Shown in pieces: positions 42,621 to 49,315 of a DNA stretch of 64,000 nucleotides; position 1 is the first letter of the stretch; every line of letters begins with the position of its first letter. The notes beneath the pieces are model-generated. The model made no database searches. It had not been told where the DNA came from and saw only the letters and a list, made by a program, of their open reading frames with translations. The translations under genes were made by a program, and so were the position numbers. The stretch is from contig OZ220717.1 in the NCBI GenBank assembly GCA_965116625.1, positions 1,116,001-1,180,000 on the forward strand, given 5' to 3'. Source of the stretch: VXNE01 sp965116625 (GTDB taxonomy: Bacteria > Pseudomonadota > Gammaproteobacteria > Pseudomonadales > Azotimanducaceae).

Positions 42621-44666
42621 ATGCAAATGGCTGGCGTCGCGGCCGCAACGATGAGCGCGAAGCCCGGCGGCCACCGACGGATTCTCGTCACCAGCGCTCT
42701 GCCCTACTCGAACGGCCCGATACACCTGGGGCACCTGTTCGAGAACATACAGACCGACATCTGGGTGCGCTTTCAGCGTCTCGTGGGCACCCAGTGCATC
42801 TATGTCTGCGCCGAAGACGCGCACGGCACGGCGACCATGCTGAAGGCCGAGGAAGAGGGCATGACGCCCGAGGAGTGGGGCGAAGCGATGCGGGCCTCCC
42901 ACGCGGCGGATTTCGCCGGCTTTCACATTGCCCACGACAACTACTACAGCACGCATTCGGACGAGAATCGGCACTACTCGGAACTGATCTTTGGCCGGCT
43001 GCGGGAGAAGGGTCACGTCTTCACCGAGGAAGTGGAGCAACTCTACGACCCCGAACAGGGAATGTTCCTCGCAGACCGCCATGTGCGAGGAGGGTGTCCC
43101 CGATGCGGGGCCGCGGACCAGCCGGGCGACAACTGCGATGCGTGCGGCGCGACATACGACGCCACGGAACTCTCCGAGCCGCATTCCGTCCTGTCGGGGG
43201 CGGCGCCGATCCTGAAAGCGTCGTTGCACTACTTCGTCGATCTCGCGAAGTCCGAGGAATACCTGAAGTCCTGGACCCGAAGCGGCACGGTCCAGCCGGA
43301 GGTCGCCAACAAGCTTGCCGAGTGGCTCGACGAGGGTCTGAAACCCTGGGATGTCAGCCGGGATGCGCCGTATTTCGGCTTCGAGATCCCGGGCGCCGAG
43401 GGCAAGTACTTCTATGTCTGGATGGATGCCCCCATCGGGTACATGGCGAGCTTCAAGGACTACTGCACCCGGTCGGGACTGGACTTCGACGAGTTCTGGC
43501 GTCCCGATTCGCACTGCGAGGTGCATCACTTCATCGGCAAGGACATCATCAATTTCCATGCCCTGTTCTGGCCCGCGGTGTTGGCGGGGGCGGATTTCCG
43601 CACGCCGACGCGCGTGCATACCCACGGCTTCATCACCGTGGGCGGTGCGAGGATGTCGAAGTCGCGGGGCACTTTCATCAATGCCTCGACGTACCTGGAA
43701 CATCTCGACCCCGAGTACCTGCGGTACTACTTCGCGACCAAGCTGTCGCCGAATACTGACGACATCGATATCAATTTCGATGACTTCGTCCAGCGCGTGA
43801 ACTCGGACCTGGTCGGAAAGATCGTCAACATCGCGTCCCGTTGCGCGGGATTCCTGCACCGGCACTTCGACTCGATGCTGGCACCGACGCTTCATGATCG
43901 GCGCTTGTGGCAGGAGGTTTCCGGTGCGCGGGAACGGCTCGCCGGCCTGTACGACGCCGGTGATGTGAGCCGCGCGATGCGCGAGATAACGTCCCTCGCG
44001 GACATGGCGAATCGCTACATCGACGACCACGCTCCCTGGCGCCTCATCAAGGAACCGGATCGCTCTGCGGACGTGCAGGACATCTGCTCCATGGGGATCA
44101 ACCTGTTTCGCGCCATAGCGCTATATCTCAAGCCGGTTTTGCCGGGCTTCGCTGAACGGTCGGAGGCGTTCCTCGATGTTGCGCCGATGACCTGGGAGGA
44201 TGCGGCGCAACCATTGGCCGATCATCGCATCGGCAAGTTCAGGCCCCTGATCCAGCGCATCGACAGAAAGGCGGTGGATCGTGTCGTCGAAGCTGCGAAG
44301 GAGCGTGAACCGGTACCGGACGAGAGCGAGGCTGCGCAGGCGTTCATTGGCATCGAGGACTTTGCCAAGGTGGACCTGCGCGTGGCGCGCATCGTCGAAG
44401 CGCTCCCGGTGAAGGGGGCCGACAGGCTTCTGAAGCTGACGCTCGACGTGGGCGATCATCGCCGGGAGGTCTTTTCCGGCATCAAGGAGGCATACGATCC
44501 GGAAAGCCTGGTCGGACGACACGCCATCGTCGTCGCCAACCTCGCGCCGCGCAGGATGCGCTTCGGCACCTCCGAGGGCATGGTTCTCGCCGCAGGCCCC
44601 GGCGGCAGCGAGATATTCCTGGTGACGCCGGACGATGGGGCTATCCCGGGGATGGAGGTTCGCTAA
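42621..44666 (+). CDS. metG: Methionyl-tRNA synthetase
   Basis: MetG charges tRNA-Met in the cytosol. The 681-residue product has the HIGH-type PIHLGHLFE, the zinc knuckle CPRCGAADQPGDNCDAC, the KMSKS-type ARMSKSRGTF, an anticodon-binding helical domain, and a C-terminal EMAPII/Trbp111 tRNA-binding domain (FAKVDLRVARIVEALPVKGADRLL). Start could be ATG 42621, 42627 or 42651; the last begins four residues closer to the conserved RRILVTSALPYSNG. Its TAA stop is directly followed, in the same frame, by the rsxA coding region. Confidence 0.96.
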   Translation: MQMAGVAAATMSAKPGGHRRILVTSALPYSNGPIHLGHLFENIQTDIWVRFQRLVGTQCIYVCAEDAHGTATMLKAEEEGMTPEEWGEAMRASHAADFAGFHIAHDNYYSTHSDENRHYSELIFGRLREKGHVFTEEVEQLYDPEQGMFLADRHVRGGCPRCGAADQPGDNCDACGATYDATELSEPHSVLSGAAPILKASLHYFVDLAKSEEYLKSWTRSGTVQPEVANKLAEWLDEGLKPWDVSRDAPYFGFEIPGAEGKYFYVWMDAPIGYMASFKDYCTRSGLDFDEFWRPDSHCEVHHFIGKDIINFHALFWPAVLAGADFRTPTRVHTHGFITVGGARMSKSRGTFINASTYLEHLDPEYLRYYFATKLSPNTDDIDINFDDFVQRVNSDLVGKIVNIASRCAGFLHRHFDSMLAPTLHDRRLWQEVSGARERLAGLYDAGDVSRAMREITSLADMANRYIDDHAPWRLIKEPDRSADVQDICSMGINLFRAIALYLKPVLPGFAERSEAFLDVAPMTWEDAAQPLADHRIGKFRPLIQRIDRKAVDRVVEAAKEREPVPDESEAAQAFIGIEDFAKVDLRVARIVEALPVKGADRLLKLTLDVGDHRREVFSGIKEAYDPESLVGRHAIVVANLAPRRMRFGTSEGMVLAAGPGGSEIFLVTPDDGAIPGMEVR

Positions 44667-44669
44667 CTG
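44654..44669 (+). promoter_or_regulatory. Ribosome binding site and CTG start of rsxA
   Basis: GGAGG at 44654-44658 lies inside the last metG codons, 8 bases before CTG at 44667-44669, which is the first codon after the metG TAA. No ATG, GTG or TTG occurs in this frame until ATG 44751, which would remove the first helix and the conserved NNFVLVQFLGLCPF block. The site therefore decides a rare CTG start. Confidence 0.7.
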
Positions 44670-45245
44670 AGCGAGCTGCTGCTTCTGCTCGTCACGGCCG
44701 CGCTGGTCAACAACTTCGTACTGGTCCAGTTCCTCGGGCTGTGTCCCTTCATGGGGGTTTCCAACCGGTTCGACACGGCCCTGCCCATGGGGCTCGCGAC
44801 GGCGTTCGTCCTGACCGTGTCCAGCCTGGCCGCGTTCGCGATGCATCACTACGTCCTGGTGCCGCTCGACCTCGGTTACCTGAGGATCGTTGCCTTCATC
44901 GTCGCCATCGCTGGCGTGGTGCAGTTCACCGAAGCCTTTGTCAGGCGTGTGAGCCCGCTCCTGCACCAGGTGCTCGGAATCTACCTGCCGCTGATCACCT
45001 CCAACTGCGCGGTGCTCGGCGTGGCCCTCATCGTTACCGATAGCGGCGCGGGGCTGCTGCAGACCATTGCCGTGGCACTCGGTGCGGCCGCCGGGTTTTC
45101 TGTCGTGATCGTCTGCTTTGCGGCCCTGCGCGAGCGCCTTGAAACGGACGCGATAGCGCCTGCGCTGCAGGGCATACCGGTTGCCTTGATCACCGTAGGG
45201 ATCATGTCGCTTGCCTTTCATGGCCTGAAGGGGCTCGGCCAATGA
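44667..45245 (+). CDS. rsxA: Electron transport complex subunit RsxA (RnfA), CTG start
   Basis: RsxA is an inner-membrane subunit of the Rnf ion-pumping ferredoxin:NAD oxidoreductase; in E. coli the complex also reduces SoxR. The 192-residue product opens LSELLLLLVTAALVNNFVLVQ, matching the E. coli start, and contains LGLCPFMGVS and LPLITSNCAVLG, the conserved Cys-containing helices. Start evidence is given under the ribosome-binding-site entry. It overlaps rsxB by 4 bases. Confidence 0.9.
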   Translation: MSELLLLLVTAALVNNFVLVQFLGLCPFMGVSNRFDTALPMGLATAFVLTVSSLAAFAMHHYVLVPLDLGYLRIVAFIVAIAGVVQFTEAFVRRVSPLLHQVLGIYLPLITSNCAVLGVALIVTDSGAGLLQTIAVALGAAAGFSVVIVCFAALRERLETDAIAPALQGIPVALITVGIMSLAFHGLKGLGQ

Positions 45246-45751
45246 TCGCCGCAGCGCTGGTTCTCGGCGTGCTTGGCCTGGTCGTCGGTGTGGCGCTCGG
45301 GCTCGCGCGCAGGCATCTCGCCAGGGACGACGACAGCCTGGCGGCGGCAATCGATGCCCTGTTGCCGCAGACGCAATGCGCACAGTGCGGCTATCCGGGT
45401 TGCCGGCCCTACGCGGAAGCCATCGCGGCCGGCGCGCCGCTCGACCTGTGCCCGCCCGGCGGGCAGGCGACCGCCGAAGCGGTGGCAAAGCTGCTCGGCC
45501 GGGAAGCGGAACGGCCTGTAGTCGGCGCACCTGCCGACAGCGTCGCAGTGATCGACGAGGCGGCGTGCATAGGTTGTGCGCTCTGTCTCGATGCCTGCCC
45601 GGTGGACGCAATCGCCGGTGCCAACAAGTACGTACACACGGTCATCGAGGAGCGCTGCACGGGATGCGAGCTTTGCATTCCGCCGTGTCCGGTGGACTGC
45701 ATTTCGCTTGAGCCGACGGCGGCGGCGATCCTCAGATGGGAGCGCCCGTGA
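45242..45751 (+). CDS. rsxB: Electron transport complex subunit RsxB (RnfB)
   Basis: RsxB is the peripheral iron-sulfur subunit at the cytoplasmic face that receives electrons from ferredoxin. The 169-residue protein has an N-terminal anchor helix (AALVLGVLGLVVGVALGLA), a [4Fe-4S] domain with CAQCGYPGC and a further Cys, and two ferredoxin motifs, CIGCALCLDACP and CTGCELCIPPCP. It is somewhat shorter than E. coli RsxB but complete in motifs. ATGA overlap with rsxA and GTGA with rsxC. Confidence 0.95.
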   Translation: MIAAALVLGVLGLVVGVALGLARRHLARDDDSLAAAIDALLPQTQCAQCGYPGCRPYAEAIAAGAPLDLCPPGGQATAEAVAKLLGREAERPVVGAPADSVAVIDEAACIGCALCLDACPVDAIAGANKYVHTVIEERCTGCELCIPPCPVDCISLEPTAAAILRWERP

Positions 45752-46992
45752 AACGTCTACCCTTGCCTTCCGTCTTGCGATACCCGTTGCTCACCCACAT
45801 TGGACGGTATGAACCGAAGGTGGCTCCCGGGGTCCGTGTCCGTGCGGGGGAGGTGCTGGCTGCCGGAGTGGAGCGGACCGCCGGACTCCTGCATGCGGGC
45901 GCGTCTGGCGTGGTCGAGGCAACGCCGTCGGAGGTGCTCCTGCATCCCGATGGACTCAATGACGCATTGTCCCCCCTCACCGCAGGAGACCTGGCGGCGC
46001 GGGTCCGCGACGCTGGTATCGTCGGCCTGGGCGGGGCTGGCTATCCGACGTGGCTGAAGCTCAGGCAAGCCAGGAGTGCTGCGGTCACGACCCTCATCGT
46101 CAATGCGGTTGAATGCGAGCCGCAGGTCTCGGCGGACTGTTCCCTGCTGCGCGATCACGGCGAAGAGATCCTGGCAGGCATGGTCGCCCTGGCGGACTAC
46201 CTGGGAGCTTCCCGAACGATCCTTGCTCTCGGCGAAAGCATGGATGCGGAGGGCATGGATGCGGACATTCGGCATACCGAGGTGGCGCAAGTGACGGGTC
46301 CCTATCCCTCGGGTTCCGAGCGGACGCTCGTGCGACGATTGCTCGGCACGGAGTTGCAGGACAGGAATCCCACGGACGTGGGTGCCGTCGTGTTCAACGT
46401 GGCCACGGTGTTCGCCGTTCACCGCGCGTGGCACCGCGGCGAGCGCCTGGTTGAACGCGTGGTTACCGTGCAGGACGAAAACTGCTGGCTGTGCATTGGC
46501 CACCCCGTCTCGGAACTGGCGTTGCCGGAGGGCGAGGTCATGGTCGGGGGGCCTGTCACGGGCTGGCTGGCAGGTCAGGGCGAGTCCATCGCGAAGACCA
46601 CGCGTGCAGTGACCGCGCGAACTCCCGTGCAGACGAGTCCCTGCATCCGCTGCGGCTGGTGTGCGGGCGCCTGTCCCGAAGGGTTGTTGCCACAGGAACT
46701 GTTCCGGCACATCAGCGCGGGGCATTGGCCCGAAATGACCGAGTTGAGACTCGGCGACTGTGTCGAATGCGGCGCGTGCGACATGGCATGCCCAAGCCGA
46801 TTGCCGCTGCTCGCGACATTCCGGTTCGGCAAGTCGGAACTTCGGGAGCAGCAACGCCGCGCTCGCGCGGCGGAGCTTGCGCGGGACCGGTTCACCGCCA
46901 GGGAGGCGCGCCTGGAACTGCAGCGCGCGATCGAGCGAAAGGAACGCGAAGCCCGCCTGGCTTCCCGGCGCGAATGGACGCAGCGACACTAA
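45748..46992 (+). CDS. rsxC: Electron transport complex subunit RsxC (RnfC)
   Basis: RsxC binds NADH/FMN and two [4Fe-4S] clusters. Seen are the glycine-rich GIVGLGGAGYPTWLKL, INAVECEP-type IVNAVECEPQVSADC, GVNPTDVGAVVFNV-like NPTDVGAVVFNVAT, and the cluster motifs CIRCGWCAGACP and CVECGACDMACP. At 414 residues it lacks the long Ala/Lys repeat tail of E. coli RsxC. GTG 45748 overlaps the rsxB TGA and has GGGAG upstream, so it is preferred over ATG 45736. Confidence 0.94.
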   Translation: MKRLPLPSVLRYPLLTHIGRYEPKVAPGVRVRAGEVLAAGVERTAGLLHAGASGVVEATPSEVLLHPDGLNDALSPLTAGDLAARVRDAGIVGLGGAGYPTWLKLRQARSAAVTTLIVNAVECEPQVSADCSLLRDHGEEILAGMVALADYLGASRTILALGESMDAEGMDADIRHTEVAQVTGPYPSGSERTLVRRLLGTELQDRNPTDVGAVVFNVATVFAVHRAWHRGERLVERVVTVQDENCWLCIGHPVSELALPEGEVMVGGPVTGWLAGQGESIAKTTRAVTARTPVQTSPCIRCGWCAGACPEGLLPQELFRHISAGHWPEMTELRLGDCVECGACDMACPSRLPLLATFRFGKSELREQQRRARAAELARDRFTAREARLELQRAIERKEREARLASRREWTQRH

Positions 46993-47861
46993 GTACGCGG
47001 GACATCATGCTGCGTACCGGGGCCGCGCTGGTCCCGGCGTTCGCGGCAGCGACGTATTGGTTCGGTCCGGGGGTGCTGGCGAATCTGGCGGTGACCCTCG
47101 GCGCCGGTGTTGCCCTGGAGGCGGGTTGGGTCTGGGCGCGTTTCCGGAGGTTCGATGCCGTCAAGGATGCCAGTACGCCGGTGACCTGCGCGCTGATCGC
47201 CATCGCGGTTCCGCCGGCGTTGCATCCGGGCATCCTCGTGTTTGCGGCGGCCATGGCGGTGATCCTGGCCAAGCAACTCTACGGCGGCATCGGAAGGAAC
47301 GTCTTCAACCCCGCGATGGTCGGGTACGCCGCCGCGCTGGTCGCCTTCCCGGCGCACTTCGCCGACTGGGACGCGATCACGGGAGCTACGGCGCTCGACG
47401 CCTTCCGTTTCAGGCAAGGAGCTACCGTAGCGGAAATATGGGATCAACCCGCCTTCGGCCTGGTCGGCGGGCATGGTTTCGAGATGGTCAATGCCGCCGC
47501 GCTCGCGGGAGGGCTCTATCTCTGCGCCGTGCGTATCGCGAACTGGCGAATGCCGGTCGCGGTGCTGGCCTCACTGGGTGCATGTGCCGCCCTGGGTTAC
47601 GACAACGGCAGTTCCGCGAGCCTGGGTTCCCCGCTGTTCCATTGGTTTTCCGGCGGCACGATGCTGGTGGCGTTCTTCATTGCCACGGATCCGGTGACGG
47701 CGCCATCGTCGGTGGGCGCACAGTGGATCTTCGGGGTTGCGATAGGTGTTCTCATCTACTGCATTCGCAGTTTTGGCGCATACCCGGACGGCATCGCCTT
47801 CGCGGTGCTACTCGCCAACCTGGCGGCCCCGGCGCTCGACAAGGCAATGCTTCGACCGTGA
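46974..47861 (+). CDS. rsxD: Electron transport complex subunit RsxD (RnfD)
   Basis: A 295-residue membrane subunit with about eight to ten helices. RnfD carries covalent FMN on a threonine; the candidate site here is AITGATAL, Thr139 by count. Other conserved parts are KQLYGGIGRNVFNPAMVGY and FIATDPVTAP. The ATG at 46974 overlaps the end of rsxC by 19 bases. The frame is open upstream inside rsxC but has no homology there. Confidence 0.92.
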   Translation: MDAATLSTRDIMLRTGAALVPAFAAATYWFGPGVLANLAVTLGAGVALEAGWVWARFRRFDAVKDASTPVTCALIAIAVPPALHPGILVFAAAMAVILAKQLYGGIGRNVFNPAMVGYAAALVAFPAHFADWDAITGATALDAFRFRQGATVAEIWDQPAFGLVGGHGFEMVNAAALAGGLYLCAVRIANWRMPVAVLASLGACAALGYDNGSSASLGSPLFHWFSGGTMLVAFFIATDPVTAPSSVGAQWIFGVAIGVLIYCIRSFGAYPDGIAFAVLLANLAAPALDKAMLRP

Positions 47862-48346
47862 CGGCCGCGAAAGGAACATCGACCCGCACAGCGCTCTTTT
47901 TCGGCCTGTTGATGGCTGCCGTCGGCGCCTTGCTGGCCGGCATCGACTCGATTACCGAACCCCGCATTGAAGCCAACGAGCGGCAGCGGCGACAGGCCAC
48001 GCTCAAGGAACTCACGGGGTTCGATATCGAGATGCGGGGGCACGAAGACGTCGCGGCATGCGATCGGGACCTGGTAGCCCTGGCGGTTGTCGCACAAGGC
48101 TACGGGGGATCGATGGACGTGGTCGCCGCGTTCAGGGGCGGACGGCTCCGGGGCGTGCGCGTCACCCGTCACGGGGAAACGCCTGGTTTTGCCGACATCC
48201 TCGATCCATCGGACTGGATTGGCCGCATCGACGCGGACAGTCGTGTTGATGCGGTGACGGGTGCCACGATCACCTCCAACGCGGTGCTGCGCGCACGGGA
48301 TGAGGCCCTCGCGCGTTGGGAGGCCGAAACCTGGTGCGCCGAATGA
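47858..48346 (+). CDS. rsxG: Electron transport complex subunit RsxG (RnfG)
   Basis: RsxG is anchored by one N-terminal helix (ALFFGLLMAAVGALLAGI) and holds FMN on the periplasmic side. The FMN threonine lies in the motif TGATITSNAV (the second Thr, residue 137), and HGETPGFAD is the usual conserved loop. The 162-residue product is a little short for the family. It starts at GTG 47858 overlapping the rsxD TGA, and ends in an ATGA overlap with rsxE. Confidence 0.92.
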   Translation: MTAAKGTSTRTALFFGLLMAAVGALLAGIDSITEPRIEANERQRRQATLKELTGFDIEMRGHEDVAACDRDLVALAVVAQGYGGSMDVVAAFRGGRLRGVRVTRHGETPGFADILDPSDWIGRIDADSRVDAVTGATITSNAVLRARDEALARWEAETWCAE

Positions 48347-48924
48347 AGACCATCTTTAGCGACGCTGCCTGGCATCAGAATCCGGCCTGGGTCCGGCTTC
48401 TCGGGTTGTGCCCGCTGCTGGCCGTGACCACAACCCTCGAAAACGCCCTGGGCCTTGCAGCCGCGAGCGCCTTCGTGCTGGTGGGTTCAGCGGCGGTTGT
48501 GTCGTTGATCCGCGCTTTCGTTCCGACCGAGGTTCGGCTTCCTTTCTTCGTGCTGGTCATCGCCACCTTCACGTCGGTGGTCGCGATGCTGATGCAGGCC
48601 TACGCGTTCGAACTCTATGAACGCGTAGCACTATTCGTTCAGATCATCGTGACCAACTGCATGATCCTCGGAAGGCTCGAACAGTTCGCGTCGAAGCAAC
48701 CGGTCGGACGGGCCCTGATGGACGCGTTCGGCACGGCGTGCGGTTTTGCGGTCGCCCTGGTCGCGCTGGGCACGGCCCGGGAACTCGCCGCCCTCGCAGT
48801 TCCGCTCGCGGCGCTTGCGCCAGGTGCCTTCATCATCGCGGGACTGCTGCTCGCAGCCGCCCGCTCCGGTGGCGATCTTGCCGGACGCAGGTTGCATCGC
48901 CGAACGGATCAAGTTCATTCTTAG
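48343..48924 (+). CDS. rsxE: Electron transport complex subunit RsxE (RnfE)
   Basis: The 193-residue membrane subunit is the structural partner of RsxA; both carry a similar fold in opposite orientation. Conserved are NPAWVRLLGLCPLLAVTTTLENALG and IIVTNCMILGR, with the Cys residues that bind the membrane Fe-S cluster. The start overlaps the rsxG stop by 4 bases. It is the last gene of the run; nth, its common follower, lies 8 kb away in this genome. Confidence 0.93.
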   Translation: MKTIFSDAAWHQNPAWVRLLGLCPLLAVTTTLENALGLAAASAFVLVGSAAVVSLIRAFVPTEVRLPFFVLVIATFTSVVAMLMQAYAFELYERVALFVQIIVTNCMILGRLEQFASKQPVGRALMDAFGTACGFAVALVALGTARELAALAVPLAALAPGAFIIAGLLLAAARSGGDLAGRRLHRRTDQVHS

Positions 48925-48960
48925 CGCACGAGTACGCAAGGTCCTTAAGGTGCGCAACAG

Positions 48961-49278
48961 ATGATTCTGACCACAACCTCAGTGATCCAGGGGAAGACCG
49001 TTCGTGAGTATCGGGGCATCGTCACGGGCGAGGCGATTGTCGGCGCGAACATCTTCAGGGATTTCTTTGCGGGAGTCCGCGACATCGTGGGTGGACGTTC
49101 GGGCGCCTATGAGAAGGAGTTGCAGCGCGCACGCGAAATGGCCCTGGACGAGATGTCCGAGAGCGCTCGCTCGCAGGGCGCGAACGCTGTCGTAGGCATC
49201 GATCTCGACTATGAGGTCGTCGGGAAAGGCGGCAGCATGCTGATGGTGACCGCCTGCGGTACGGCCGTGAGGGTCTAG
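48961..49278 (+). CDS. ybjQ: YbjQ family (UPF0145) protein
   Basis: A 105-residue cytosolic protein of the YbjQ/UPF0145 family, thought to form small beta-rich oligomers; the role is unknown. The sequence MILTTTSVIQGKTVREYRGIVTGEAIVGANIFRD... and QGANAVVGIDLDYEVVG match the family throughout and the length is typical. It starts 36 bases after rsxE, possibly in the same transcript. Confidence 0.9.
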   Translation: MILTTTSVIQGKTVREYRGIVTGEAIVGANIFRDFFAGVRDIVGGRSGAYEKELQRAREMALDEMSESARSQGANAVVGIDLDYEVVGKGGSMLMVTACGTAVRV

Positions 49279-49315
49279 CCCGTCGAAACGGCTGACGCTT
49301 TCTGATTCATCCATC

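Noticed and set aside
41454..44030. Very long minus-strand open frame (858 codons) reaching from apbC across metG
   Set aside because: Only the first part (to 42500) matches Mrp/ApbC. The rest is antisense to metG, whose protein is fully conserved; the openness comes from high-GC codon bias.
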